A stretch of 64,000 bases of DNA. Origin: Glaciihabitans sp. INWT7. Its GTDB lineage: Bacteria > Actinomycetota > Actinomycetes > Actinomycetales > Microbacteriaceae. The notes beneath the pieces were generated by a model, which was given only the letters and a program-made list of their open reading frames with translations, did not search any database and was not told the DNA's origin. Numbering within the stretch: the first letter of the stretch is position 1; each line of letters begins with the position of its first letter. A program made the translations under genes and the position numbers. Positions 16,059 through 24,600 of the stretch are shown here, piece after piece. The stretch lies in assembly GCF_014217685.1 (NCBI RefSeq), contig NZ_CP043653.1, positions 2,050,419 through 2,114,418 on the forward strand. Direction: 5' to 3'.

Positions 16059-16339
16059 CGGCGGCCCACCCGCCAGCCGAGACAGAAGACCAGCGCGGCG
16101 ATGCCGACACCGATCAGGATCGCGCCCGCCGCATGCAACGTCGAGGAGAACCATGGCGTCGGCACGAAGGTGGTGCTGCTGAGCGGCACAAAGGCGAACC
16201 ATCCGAAACTCGCGGGCGGATCCGGCCTGAGCAGGAGGATCAACCCGGTGATGGCCAGCACCCCGGCGATGAGCGGCAGGACGACGCCGAGCAGCAGTTG
16301 GCCGCGCTGGCGTGGGGAACCTGCGGGCCGTCCGGACAT
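16055..16339 (-). CDS. Small two-TM membrane protein coupled to heliorhodopsin
   Basis: A 94-residue protein with a basic N-terminus, TM1 at about 15-37, an external loop of ~30 residues containing FVPTPWFSS, and TM2 at about 66-88 ending in RVGRR. I recognise no family. Its stop codon overlaps the heliorhodopsin start (GTGA), so the two proteins are made together and may form a complex. ATG at 16339 has a weak AGG upstream. No TTCTTAGA box is seen upstream of this unit. Confidence 0.65.
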   Translation of the reverse strand: MSGRPAGSPRQRGQLLLGVVLPLIAGVLAITGLILLLRPDPPASFGWFAFVPLSSTTFVPTPWFSSTLHAAGAILIGVGIAALVFCLGWRVGRR

Positions 16340-16424
16340 GAGAGCAGCCTAGTTCTCGTGCCTCCGCCCGCGCGGTCGGCGCTAACGGCGACAGCGAGTG
16401 AAGGGAGCAGAGCGCCGCGCTCCG

Positions 16425-17207
16425 TCAGTGCGGAGCTCGCGGCGCCCAGGTGAACTCGGGGGCCTGCTTCGCGGCGAAGGCGGCCGCACCGATTGCCGGG
16501 TCGTCGCTGCCGGCGACCTCGACCTGCCACCGCTGATTCACGTCCGCGGTATCCGCACCCGATGCGATGGCATCGACGATCTGCTTCATCGCGTGGATCG
16601 AGAGTTGCGACCGCGCTGCCAGGCGGTTGGCGAGACCGTCGGCTTCACTCCACAGGTCGTGCGCCTCCACCACCGAGGTCACCATGCCCCAGCGTTCTGC
16701 CGTGGCCGCGTCCACCAGATCCCCGCTGAAGAGCAGGTATTTCGCGACGGCGACTCCCGCGACGCTGACCAGCCGCTCGATGCCGGACAGCGGGTAGACG
16801 ATCCCGATGCGCGACGGGGTCACCCCGAAGGTGGCCCGGCTCGAGGCGATGCGGATGTCGCACGCGGCCGCGAGCTGCCAGCCGCCGCCGACGCAGTATC
16901 CGTCGATCGCCGCGATAGTCGGCTGAGGGAACCCAGCCAGCGCATTCTCGGCTTCGGTGAGATAGCCGCCGTCCTGACCCGTTGGGGCATTCAGGATCCC
17001 GTCGAGCTCGCGGATGTCCGCACCGGCCGAGAAGTCCTCACCGGCTCCGCGCACGATCAGCACCTTCACGCTGTCGTCGCCCGCGAGCCGGGAGAGAAGC
17101 GGCGGCAACTGCTGCCACATCTCCGCCGAGAGCGCGTTGCGTCTGAGGGCGTTCTCGATCACCAGCGTCGCGACGACTCCGGCGCGGTGCACCGACAGTC
17201 CTGCCAT
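16425..17207 (-). CDS. Crotonase-fold protein (enoyl-CoA hydratase/isomerase family) without catalytic Glu pair
   Basis: A 260-residue crotonase-superfamily protein. The CoA-binding oxyanion segments are recognisable (DFSAGADIRELDG near 58, and GYCVGGGWQLAAACD near 103). At the two positions where hydratases have catalytic glutamates it carries Gln111 (GGWQL, where the neighbouring hydratase has GGCEL) and no Glu in FGVTPSRIG (FGQPEIKLG in the neighbour). A simple hydratase reaction is therefore doubtful. It may be an isomerase, lyase or hydrolase variant. It is the last gene on the minus strand after the CoA-transferase, 49 bases away across a tandem repeat, and is probably cotranscribed. 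Confidence 0.8.
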   Translation of the reverse strand: MAGLSVHRAGVVATLVIENALRRNALSAEMWQQLPPLLSRLAGDDSVKVLIVRGAGEDFSAGADIRELDGILNAPTGQDGGYLTEAENALAGFPQPTIAAIDGYCVGGGWQLAAACDIRIASSRATFGVTPSRIGIVYPLSGIERLVSVAGVAVAKYLLFSGDLVDAATAERWGMVTSVVEAHDLWSEADGLANRLAARSQLSIHAMKQIVDAIASGADTADVNQRWQVEVAGSDDPAIGAAAFAAKQAPEFTWAPRAPH

Positions 17208-17222
17208 GTCAGGAGGCTGCCA

Positions 17223-17269
17223 TGTTATGAGACTGCACTGTTATGAGACTGCACTGTTATGAGACCGTC
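17223..17269. repeat. 16-bp tandem repeat between CoA-transferase and crotonase genes
   Basis: Two perfect units (17223-17238, 17239-17254) and a partial third (17255-17269). The repeat overlaps the stop codon of the CoA-transferase gene, so each unit supplies further stops. Confidence 0.85.
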
Positions 17270-18474
17270 TGCGTGGCTGCGGTCTTCACGATGCCCGAGG
17301 CGAGCAGTCCCGCGACCTGTTCAGCGGTGAGACCGAGCGCGGTGAGCACCGCTTCGGTGTCTTCTCCGAGCGCGGGCGGGGCCTTGCGGATGGGGAGCGC
17401 CTGCCCATCCACCGAGATCGGACCGCGGAGCAGCGGGAGGTCGGTGCCGTCGGCCCGGGTCACGTGTTGCACCATGTCGAGGTGCTTCACCTGCGGGTCT
17501 TCGAAAACCTGCTGGTAGTTGTAGATCGGGCCGGTGGGGATGCGTGCCTTGCGCAGCGCCTCGACCCATTCGAGTCCGGGGCGCGCCGCAAGGGCGAGTT
17601 CGAGCCGGGCGGTGAGGACGTCCCGGTGACTGAGCCGCAGCGAACCCGTGGCGAAGTCGGCCTCTGATGAGAGCTGCGGGTCACCCACGAGTGCGCACAG
17701 GTCAACCCACTGCTTGTCGTTGCCCACCGCGATGATGATCGGGATGTCTGCCGTGGCGAACATGCCGTAGGGCGCGAGCACGGGATGGTTGTTGCCCTGA
17801 GGCTCGGGCACCACCCCAGTGCTGAGGTACCGCTGGCCCTGGAAGGCGGAGATCGCGATCGCCGCCTCGAGGAGGGAGGTCGACACCTCACGACCGCCTC
17901 CGCTGCGCTCCCGGCCCACGAGGGCGGCGACGATACCGAAGGCCGTGAAGACACCGGCATAGATATCGATGATCGGGATGCCGACGCGGTACAGCTCGCT
18001 CGCGTTCTTGCCGGTCACCGACATGAGCCCCGACATCGCTTGCGCCACCTGGTCGAGTCCCGCCGTCTGGCTGAGCGGTCCGGTGCTACCGAAGCCGCTC
18101 ACCGAGGCGATGACGATCGAGGGCTTCTCGGCGCGGAGCCCCGCGGCATCCAGCCCCAGATCGGCCATGACACCGGGGCGGAAGTTCTCGATGACCACGT
18201 CGGAAGCGAGGGCCAGACGGCGCAGGAGCGCCTTGCCCTGGGGAGTGTAGAAATCGAGGGCGATCGAGGACTTGCCACGGTTGACCGAGTCGAAGTAGAG
18301 GCTGTGTTCGTTCTCGAACGGTGGCCACCCGCGCGTCGAATCCCCACCCTTCATGCTCTCGACCTTGGTGATCGTGGCCCCCATGTCCGCGAGGAGGGCG
18401 GTCGCGTATGGGCCGGCGAGCGCGCGAGTGAGGTCGAGCACCGTGATGCCCTCGAGGGGCAGTGGGGCGCTCAT
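17257..18474 (-). CDS. CaiB/BaiF family CoA-transferase (class III)
   Basis: A 405-residue class III CoA-transferase that moves CoA between acyl donors and carboxylic acids through a glutamyl/aspartyl-CoA intermediate. Catalytic Asp170 lies in RVGIPIIDIYAGVF. The N-terminal LDLTRALAGPYATALLADMG and VIENFRPGVM segments are typical. ATG at 18474 overlaps the aldehyde dehydrogenase stop by 4 bases (ATGA), so it is embedded in the valine-type operon. Within that operon it could activate the acid made by the hydrolytic aldehyde dehydrogenase, for example methylmalonate. This is inference. Confidence 0.85.
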   Translation of the reverse strand: MSAPLPLEGITVLDLTRALAGPYATALLADMGATITKVESMKGGDSTRGWPPFENEHSLYFDSVNRGKSSIALDFYTPQGKALLRRLALASDVVIENFRPGVMADLGLDAAGLRAEKPSIVIASVSGFGSTGPLSQTAGLDQVAQAMSGLMSVTGKNASELYRVGIPIIDIYAGVFTAFGIVAALVGRERSGGGREVSTSLLEAAIAISAFQGQRYLSTGVVPEPQGNNHPVLAPYGMFATADIPIIIAVGNDKQWVDLCALVGDPQLSSEADFATGSLRLSHRDVLTARLELALAARPGLEWVEALRKARIPTGPIYNYQQVFEDPQVKHLDMVQHVTRADGTDLPLLRGPISVDGQALPIRKAPPALGEDTEAVLTALGLTAEQVAGLLASGIVKTAATQTVS

Positions 18475-19994
18475 CCCCGGAGCCGCACGTTGATCTGCTT
18501 CGTCTGGGTGAATCCGGCGAGCATGCCCTCGAGCGACACCTCGCGCCCGATTCCGCTCTGCTTGTAGCCGCCATAGGACTGGCCGACCACCTGGCCGCCG
18601 CCCTGGTTCACCTGCACCCACCCGGCCTCCACCCGATGGGCCGTACTCAGCGCCGCATCGAGATTGTGGCTCCAGACGAAGGCGGCGAGCCCGTAGTGAG
18701 AGTCGTTGGCCATGGCCACCACGTCGTCGACCTCGCGCCACGGGATGGCGACGAGCACCGGTCCGAAGATCTCCTCCTGGGCGAGACGGAAGTCGTTGCG
18801 AGCACCGGCGAAGACTGTCGGCAGGTGGTAGAAACCCTCGGTGAGCGCACCTTCCGTCGGCGCTGAACCGCCGAGCGCCACCGTCATCGCGCTGTTCGCC
18901 CGACCCTCTGCGAGATACTCGTCGATCGAGGCATGCTGCTTGCCGTTGATGATCGCGCCCATATCGGATGCCTCGTCGAGGGGATCCCCCACCGTCAGGG
19001 CACCGAGGCGGCCGACGAGACGATCGAGAACCTCGTCGTAGATGTCTTCGTGCAGGAAGAGGCGGGATCCGGCCGTGCAGCTCTGTCCCTGGCGGGTGAA
19101 GCGGGAGGCGAGAAGCAGTCCGTCGATGAGTTCGTCGGTGTCCTGCGGCGTCGCGGTGGCGTCCGGGAACACGATCGAGGGGTTCTTGCCCCCCAATTCG
19201 AGCGAGACATGCGCGAGGCGCTCCCCCGCCTGTCGACCAACACCGCGGCCGACCTCGGTGGAGCCGGTGAAGGACACCTTGTCGACGCCGCGATGCGTCG
19301 CGAGAGCCGAGCCGATGAGGCTGCCGCGACCCGTGAGCGCGTTGACCACACCGGCGGGGAGGTGGCGGTTGCAGACCTCGGCGAGCAACAGGATCGTGAG
19401 CGGTGCGTCATCCGCAGCCTTCAGGATCACCGTGTTGCCCGCGGCGAGCGCCGCCGGAACCTTGAAGCCCGCGATCATGAGGGGCGAATTCCAGGGCAGG
19501 ATGCATGCCACCACCCCGAGCGGCTCGAGTCGGGTGTACTGCAGCTGGTTGTCTCCGGCGGGCAACGTCGTGCCCTTCACCTCTCCGGCGATTCCCGAGA
19601 AGTAGCGGAAGAGCGCGACGAGGGTGGTCACCTCGGGGCGGGCCTGCGTGCGCAGCGCATTGCCGGTGTCGAGGGCGGTGAGGCGGGCGAAGTCCTCCGC
19701 CCGGGCTTCGATCTCGTCCGCGATGAGAGCGAGTGCCCGCGCCCGCTCGGTGAAGTGCCGGGCGCGCCAGGCCGGGAATGCCGCGCGCGCTGCGGCGACC
19801 GCGCGGTCGACGTCTTCGACCCCCGCGGCCGGCACGCGGCAGATCACGCTGCCCCGGTGGGCGGGGTTGGTGACCTCTCGCCACTCGCCGGTGGCGGACT
19901 CGACCTTCTCACCGCCGATCCACATGGGCTGGTCTGGGCCGGGGGTGGTGGCGAAGGTGTCGACTGCGCCGGGAAGGAGGGTGGTGTCGGTCAT
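18471..19994 (-). CDS. NAD(P)-dependent aldehyde dehydrogenase, hydrolytic type
   Basis: A 507-residue ALDH-superfamily enzyme that oxidises an aldehyde to the free acid. Key residues are N169 (PWNS), the general base E266 (LELGGKNPS) and nucleophile C306 (QGQSCTAGS). CoA-acylating methylmalonate-semialdehyde dehydrogenases lack the general-base Glu, so this is not a standard MmsA. The ATG at 19994 is used because upstream sequence in frame has no family match. It lies 10 bases after the enoyl-CoA hydratase and overlaps the CoA-transferase. The likely substrate in context is methylmalonate semialdehyde or another branched-chain intermediate. Confidence 0.87.
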   Translation of the reverse strand: MTDTTLLPGAVDTFATTPGPDQPMWIGGEKVESATGEWREVTNPAHRGSVICRVPAAGVEDVDRAVAAARAAFPAWRARHFTERARALALIADEIEARAEDFARLTALDTGNALRTQARPEVTTLVALFRYFSGIAGEVKGTTLPAGDNQLQYTRLEPLGVVACILPWNSPLMIAGFKVPAALAAGNTVILKAADDAPLTILLLAEVCNRHLPAGVVNALTGRGSLIGSALATHRGVDKVSFTGSTEVGRGVGRQAGERLAHVSLELGGKNPSIVFPDATATPQDTDELIDGLLLASRFTRQGQSCTAGSRLFLHEDIYDEVLDRLVGRLGALTVGDPLDEASDMGAIINGKQHASIDEYLAEGRANSAMTVALGGSAPTEGALTEGFYHLPTVFAGARNDFRLAQEEIFGPVLVAIPWREVDDVVAMANDSHYGLAAFVWSHNLDAALSTAHRVEAGWVQVNQGGGQVVGQSYGGYKQSGIGREVSLEGMLAGFTQTKQINVRLRG

Positions 19995-20004
19995 GCGGAG
20001 CGTC

Positions 20005-20781
20005 CTAGCGGTTGGTGAAGTGCGGGGAGCGCTTCTCGATGAAGGCGCGCATCCCCTCCTTCTGGTCATCGGTGGCGAATACGGAATGGAAGACGCGGCG
20101 CTCGAAGCGGATGCCGGCATCCAGTGTGGTCTCGAAGGCCGCGTTCACGACCTCCTTCGCGAGCATTGCGACCGGAAGGGACATTCCCGCGATCGTCGCC
20201 GCGGTGGTGAGCGCATCATCGAGCAGCGTGTCGGCAGCCACGACCCTGGCGACGAGACCGGCCCGCTCCGCCTCACTTGCGTCGATGGTGCGCCCGGTGA
20301 GGATGAGTTCCATGGCCTTGGCCTTGCCGACCGCCCGGGCGAGCCGCTGGGAGCCGCCGATGCCGGGGATCACGCCGAGCTTGATCTCCGGCTGGCCGAA
20401 CTTGGCGGTGTCGGCGGCGATGATAAAGTCGCACATCATGGCAAGCTCGCACCCGCCGCCGAGCGCGTGACCGGAGACGGCGGCGATGAGCGGTGTGCGC
20501 ACGGCCGCGAGCCTGTCCCACCCGGAGAACCAATCGGCGAGGTACATCTCCATGTAGCCCTGCGTCGACATCTCCTTGATGTCCGCTCCGGCGGCGAAGG
20601 CGCGGGCCGATCCGGTGATCACGATGGCTCCGATCCCCGTGTCGGCGTCGAGCTCGGTCGCGGCCGACACGACGTCGTTCATCAGCGCGAGACTCAGCGC
20701 ATTGAGTGACTCTGGCCGGTTGAGGGTGATGAGCCCGACGCGCCCGCGCCGTTCCAGCAGGATGTTCTCGTAGTCGGTCAT
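20005..20781 (-). CDS. Enoyl-CoA hydratase
   Basis: A 258-residue crotonase with both catalytic glutamates: E112 in [12 protein letters not shown] and E132 in [13 protein letters not shown]. It hydrates an enoyl-CoA, here probably methacrylyl-CoA to 3-hydroxyisobutyryl-CoA in valine breakdown. Its start overlaps the 3-hydroxyisobutyrate dehydrogenase stop by 4 bases. It contrasts with the crotonase-like protein at 16425, which lacks both glutamates. Confidence 0.9.
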   Translation of the reverse strand: MTDYENILLERRGRVGLITLNRPESLNALSLALMNDVVSAATELDADTGIGAIVITGSARAFAAGADIKEMSTQGYMEMYLADWFSGWDRLAAVRTPLIAAVSGHALGGGCELAMMCDFIIAADTAKFGQPEIKLGVIPGIGGSQRLARAVGKAKAMELILTGRTIDASEAERAGLVARVVAADTLLDDALTTAATIAGMSLPVAMLAKEVVNAAFETTLDAGIRFERRVFHSVFATDDQKEGMRAFIEKRSPHFTNR

Positions 20782-21677
20782 GCTGCCCTGCCCTCGGAAT
20801 TCTCGCGGATGCTGTTAATGATGGCCGAGAAGTCGAGGCCTGCGCCGCCCTCGTCCGCGAATCGCCGGTAGATGGATGCCGCCAGCGGCGCGAGTTGGGC
20901 GGCGGTGCCGGTCGCCTCCAGCGCTCCGAGGGCGAGCCCCAGGTCTTTCGCCATCAGGGAGCCCGCGAACCCGGGCTGGTAGTCGCGATTGGCCGGGCTC
21001 GCCGGCACCGGTCCGGGCACCGGGCAGTTGGTGGTGAGGGCCCAGCACTGGCCCGACGCCGTGGATGCAACGTCGAAGAGCGCCTGGTTCGACAGGCCGA
21101 GTTTCTCGCCGAGCACGAATGCCTCACTCACGGCGATCATCGAGACGCCGAGGATCAGGTTGTTGCAGATCTTCGCGGCCTGGCCGGCGCCCGAGTCGCC
21201 GCAGTGCACGATCCGGCCGCCCATCACGGAGAGGATCGGGTCTGCGGTGGCGAAGTCCGCGGCATCCGCTCCGACCATGAAGGTGAGAGTGCCGGCGGTC
21301 GCTCCCCCGACGCCGCCCGACACCGGCGCATCCATCCCCCGGTGTCCCGCTGCCACGGCGAGCGACCGGGCGGTGCGGGCATCCTCCACGTCGATCGTCG
21401 AGGAGTCGATGAACAGGGTGCCCGGGGCCGCGGCGGCGAGCAGCCCATCGGAGTAGGCATCGATCACGTGCTTTCCGCTGGGGAACATCGTGATGACCAC
21501 CTCGGCGCCGGCGACCGCGGATCCGGAATCTGGCGCGACGGTGACGCCGTTCTGCCTGGCATGGTCGAGCGCGGCAGGCACCGGATCGAAGCCCACCACC
21601 TCGTGGCCGGCCTTCACGAGGTTGGCGGCCATCGGGCCGCCCATGTTGCCGAGCCCGAGGAAAGCGATTCTGGTCAT
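20778..21677 (-). CDS. mmsB: 3-hydroxyisobutyrate dehydrogenase
   Basis: A 299-residue beta-hydroxyacid dehydrogenase. It has the N-terminal Rossmann motif [15 protein letters not shown], the substrate-binding [16 protein letters not shown] near 123, and the catalytic Lys in [13 protein letters not shown] near 170. It oxidises 3-hydroxyisobutyrate to methylmalonate semialdehyde. It overlaps by 4 bases both the upstream hydrolase gene and the downstream hydratase gene, and the placement confirms a valine pathway role. Confidence 0.92.
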   Translation of the reverse strand: MTRIAFLGLGNMGGPMAANLVKAGHEVVGFDPVPAALDHARQNGVTVAPDSGSAVAGAEVVITMFPSGKHVIDAYSDGLLAAAAPGTLFIDSSTIDVEDARTARSLAVAAGHRGMDAPVSGGVGGATAGTLTFMVGADAADFATADPILSVMGGRIVHCGDSGAGQAAKICNNLILGVSMIAVSEAFVLGEKLGLSNQALFDVASTASGQCWALTTNCPVPGPVPASPANRDYQPGFAGSLMAKDLGLALGALEATGTAAQLAPLAASIYRRFADEGGAGLDFSAIINSIRENSEGRAA

Positions 21678-22789
21678 GGGGTTCTCCTGTCTTGCTCGGC
21701 TGTCATCGATGACAGGCCGAGTTCTCGAAGCGGTGGATCGCTGCCGTCGAGGCCCGCGAAATAGGCCTCGATGGCGCTCCGGCTCACGTCGGCGAGAGCC
21801 GGTGGCGACCAGTGCGGAGTGCGATCCTTATCGATCACCTGGGCGCGTACGCCCTCCACGAGCTCCGTGCCCCGGGCGAAACGCACGGAGACGCGGAACT
21901 CCTGATCGAGCACCTCTTCGAGCGTTCCGAGCGCCCGTGCGCGGCGCAGGGACTCGAGAGTGACGCTGACCGCCGTCGGCGACTTGGCGAGAATCGCGGA
22001 TGCCGCGGCCCTTGCCGCTTCGACCGGTGAGGCCGACAGACGTTCCACGATCTCCGTGGCATCGTCCGAGGCGTAGCAGTCGTCGATCCAGTGCCGCTGC
22101 TCGAGAAGTGCGGATACCGGCGCCGCCGTGGCCACGGCGGCGATCGCCTCCGCGACATCCCGCGTCTCCAGGGCGATCGCGAGGCCGGCGAGCGCCTCGC
22201 TCGGCACGAAATGGTCGGCGAGACCGATCGCGATCGCGTCGGCACCGGTGACCGGGCCGGCGGTGAGTCCGAGGTGGGTGCCGAGCTCTCCGGGCGCGCG
22301 CGAGAGCAGGAAGGTGCCCCCGACATCCGGAACGAACCCGATTCCCGTCTCCGGCATGCCCACCCTGCTGCGTTCGGTGACGACCCGCACCGATCCGTGC
22401 GCGGAGACCCCCACTCCCCCACCGAGAACCACGCCGTCCATCACGGCCACGTAGGGTTTGCTGTAACGGGCGATGTGCGCGTTGAGCGCATACTCGTCGG
22501 CCCAGAATCTCGCAGAGTCGTTGCCGCCGGCTTTCGCATCCGTGTAGATCGCGACGATGTCACCCCCGGCACACAGGCCGCGCTCCCCCGCGCCCGTGAT
22601 CAGCACCGTCGACACGGAGTCGTCGTGCTCCCACCGCTCCAGCGTCGCCGCGATGGTCTTCACCATCCCGTGGGTGAGGGCATTGATCGCCTTCGGGCGG
22701 TTCAGGACGATGTGGCCGAGCCGTCCGCGGCGCTCGACCAGGACGTCCTCGTGGTTCGATGTCTCGGGGCCTATCGTCTCCGGGCCCAT
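21674..22789 (-). CDS. 3-hydroxyisobutyryl-CoA hydrolase
   Basis: A 371-residue crotonase-fold thioesterase. The diagnostic MPETGIGFVPDVGGTFLLSR block near residue 145 has the acidic residues that distinguish HIBYL-CoA hydrolases from hydratases, and the length matches the family. It releases 3-hydroxyisobutyrate from its CoA ester. The N-terminus carries a duplicated GPETIGPET from a 15-bp tandem repeat, ahead of the homologous region. It overlaps neighbours by 1 and 4 bases. Confidence 0.9.
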   Translation of the reverse strand: MGPETIGPETSNHEDVLVERRGRLGHIVLNRPKAINALTHGMVKTIAATLERWEHDDSVSTVLITGAGERGLCAGGDIVAIYTDAKAGGNDSARFWADEYALNAHIARYSKPYVAVMDGVVLGGGVGVSAHGSVRVVTERSRVGMPETGIGFVPDVGGTFLLSRAPGELGTHLGLTAGPVTGADAIAIGLADHFVPSEALAGLAIALETRDVAEAIAAVATAAPVSALLEQRHWIDDCYASDDATEIVERLSASPVEAARAAASAILAKSPTAVSVTLESLRRARALGTLEEVLDQEFRVSVRFARGTELVEGVRAQVIDKDRTPHWSPPALADVSRSAIEAYFAGLDGSDPPLRELGLSSMTAEQDRRTP

Positions 22790-22791
22790 CA
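22762..22791 (-). repeat. 15-bp tandem duplication at the start of the HIBYL-CoA hydrolase gene
   Basis: Units 22762-22776 and 22777-22791 differ at two bases and give GPETIGPET at the protein N-terminus. The second unit contains the start codon. Confidence 0.65.
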
Positions 22792-23925
22792 GGCTTCCGC
22801 CAGGTTTCGGCCGATGATGAGGCGCATGATCTCGTTGGTCCCTTCGAGGATCTGGTGCACTCGCAGGTCTCGCACGATGCGTTCCAGTCCGTACTCCGCC
22901 AGATAACCGTAGCCGCCGTGCAACTGGATGGCGGCATTGGCAACGGTGAATCCCGCGTCGGTCGCGACCCGTTTCGCCATCGCGCAGAGCCGAACCTTGT
23001 CCGCATCGCCGCGGTCGAGGGCGTCCGCTGCCCGAGCGAGGAGCGTGCGTGCCGATTCGAGTTCGGTGTCCATGTCGGCGAGCTGGAAGAGCAGCGCCTG
23101 TTGCTCGATCAGTGGGGCTCCGAAGGCCCGGCGATCCTTGAGATACGCGACGCTCTGGTCGAGCGCAGCTTGGCCGCCTCCCAGCGAACAGGCGCCGATG
23201 TTGACCCTTCCGCCATCCAGTCCGCTCATCGCGATGCCGAAGCCGTCACCCTCCTGGCCGAGCCGGTTCGCGATGGGCACCCGCACTCCGTCGAAGAAGA
23301 CCTGCCTCGTCGGCTGGGCATGCCAGCCCATCTTCTTCTCCAGCGGTCCGAAGCTGAGCCCGGGAGTGCCGTCCGGCACCACGATGGCACTGATGCCGTG
23401 GCTGCCGGTGTCGGCGGTGCGTGCCATCACGATGTAGAACGCCGAAGTCCCCGCCCCGGAGATGAACTGCTTCACGCCGTCGATCACATAGTCGCCGCCG
23501 TCGCGCACCGCCCGCGTGCTGAGGGCGGCGGCATCCGACCCGACTCCCGGCTCGGTGAGGCAGTAGCTGCCGAGGGCCTCCATCGAGGCGAGCTGCGGCA
23601 CCCATTCCGCGCACTGCTCGTCCGTGCCGAAGCTGTCGATCATCCAGGTGACCATGTTGTGGATCGAGATATAGGCCGCGATCGTGGTGTCGCCCTTGGC
23701 CAGTTCCTCGAAGATGAGCACCGAGTCGGCTCGGCTGAGACCGGATCCGCCGAATTGTTCCCGGGAGTAGATGCCTCCCATTCCCAGCTCGCCCGCCTGG
23801 CGCAACACGTCGACGGGAAAGTGGTGGGTCTCGTCCCACTCGGCCGCGTGCGGCGCGAGCGATTCGGTGGCGAATTGGCGCACCATCTGAACGATCGCGG
23901 CCTGGTCTTCGGTTACTCCGTACAT
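22789..23925 (-). CDS. Acyl-CoA dehydrogenase, probable isobutyryl-CoA dehydrogenase
   Basis: A 378-residue FAD enzyme that introduces the 2,3 double bond into an acyl-CoA. Family marks are YCLTEPGVGSDAAAL near 126, QFISGAGTSAFYIV near 155, and the C-terminal GGYGYLAEYGLERIVRDLR and ILEGTNEIMR, where the Glu of LEGT is the usual catalytic base. It is the first gene of the valine operon, which points to isobutyryl-CoA as substrate. ATG at 23925 follows directly on the double operator at 23936-23975. Confidence 0.9.
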   Translation of the reverse strand: MYGVTEDQAAIVQMVRQFATESLAPHAAEWDETHHFPVDVLRQAGELGMGGIYSREQFGGSGLSRADSVLIFEELAKGDTTIAAYISIHNMVTWMIDSFGTDEQCAEWVPQLASMEALGSYCLTEPGVGSDAAALSTRAVRDGGDYVIDGVKQFISGAGTSAFYIVMARTADTGSHGISAIVVPDGTPGLSFGPLEKKMGWHAQPTRQVFFDGVRVPIANRLGQEGDGFGIAMSGLDGGRVNIGACSLGGGQAALDQSVAYLKDRRAFGAPLIEQQALLFQLADMDTELESARTLLARAADALDRGDADKVRLCAMAKRVATDAGFTVANAAIQLHGGYGYLAEYGLERIVRDLRVHQILEGTNEIMRLIIGRNLAEA

Positions 23926-23935
23926 CTTTCCAATT

Positions 23936-23975
23936 TACTAGGACTTCCGAGTATTTTTACGAGGACTTCCGAGTA
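23936..23975 (-). promoter_or_regulatory. Double palindromic operator of the valine-type operon
   Basis: Two copies of an 18-bp site lie 22 bp apart (23936-23953, 23958-23975). Copy 1 fits the palindrome TACTNGGANNTCCNAGTA exactly. Copy 2 differs at one arm base. The 22-bp spacing puts both on the same face of DNA, as for a TetR/GntR-type repressor acting on the acyl-CoA dehydrogenase promoter and possibly also on the divergent MOSC gene. No regulator gene is adjacent. Confidence 0.65.
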
Positions 23976-24028
23976 CTTGCAGAAAACTGTGAATTGGCGA
24001 GACCCTCGTCGGTTGCGAGAATGACGGT

Positions 24029-24574
24029 ATGCGCATCCCCTCCGTGGTCTCGGTCAGCCGGGATGACCGCCACCGCTTCAGCAAACCCGTGGTGGACCGG
24101 ATAGTGCTCCTTGGCGGGCTCGGAATCGAGGGCGATGCGCACTGCGGTGCGACGACGCAGCACCGGTATCTCGTGAAGAAAGACCCGATGCGGGCCAATC
24201 TCTGCCAGGTTCACCTGATCGGCGTCGAGCTCTATGACGACCTCGCGACTGCCGGCTGGCAGATCGCACCCGGGCAGCTCGGCGAGAACGTGACGACGCG
24301 CGGGATCGACCTGATGGGGCTGCCGACCGGAAGCATCCTGCACCTGGGCGGCGAAGCGAGCATAGAGATCACCGGAAAGCGAAGCCCCTGCAGCCAGATC
24401 AACGGCTTCCAGGCCGGACTGGTGAAGGCGGTGTTCGGAGTGGATGAGTCCGGCCGCACGCAGTCGAGGGCGGGAATCATGGGCATCGTGCTCACCGGAG
24501 GGGTGGTGCGCCCGGGGGATTCCCTGCGGGTCACCCTGCCCGCTGAGCCCTTCCGTGCACTGATCGCGGTCTGA
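24029..24574 (+). CDS. MOSC domain protein
   Basis: A 181-residue protein with the MOSC (molybdenum cofactor sulfurase C-terminal) fold. GGLGIEGDAHCGATT near 29, QVHLIGVELYD near 59, and PGQLGENVTTRGIDL with the conserved Cys in SPCSQINGF near 115 are all present. MOSC domains bind sulfur-carrier or molybdenum-cofactor sulfur. The physiological substrate of stand-alone proteins is generally unknown, and some detoxify thiol-reactive compounds. The gene is divergent from the valine operon and convergent with the pentapeptide-like gene. Confidence 0.85.
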   Translation: MRIPSVVSVSRDDRHRFSKPVVDRIVLLGGLGIEGDAHCGATTQHRYLVKKDPMRANLCQVHLIGVELYDDLATAGWQIAPGQLGENVTTRGIDLMGLPTGSILHLGGEASIEITGKRSPCSQINGFQAGLVKAVFGVDESGRTQSRAGIMGIVLTGGVVRPGDSLRVTLPAEPFRALIAV

Positions 24575-24600
24575 TCCCCGAGCCTCGCCGGTGGCGGAGA

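Noticed and set aside
15222-16202. Longer start for the heliorhodopsin at 16202
   Set aside because: The extra 48 residues overlap the two-TM gene in another frame and show no heliorhodopsin homology. The GTG at 16058 gives the normal family length and a 4-base coupling overlap.
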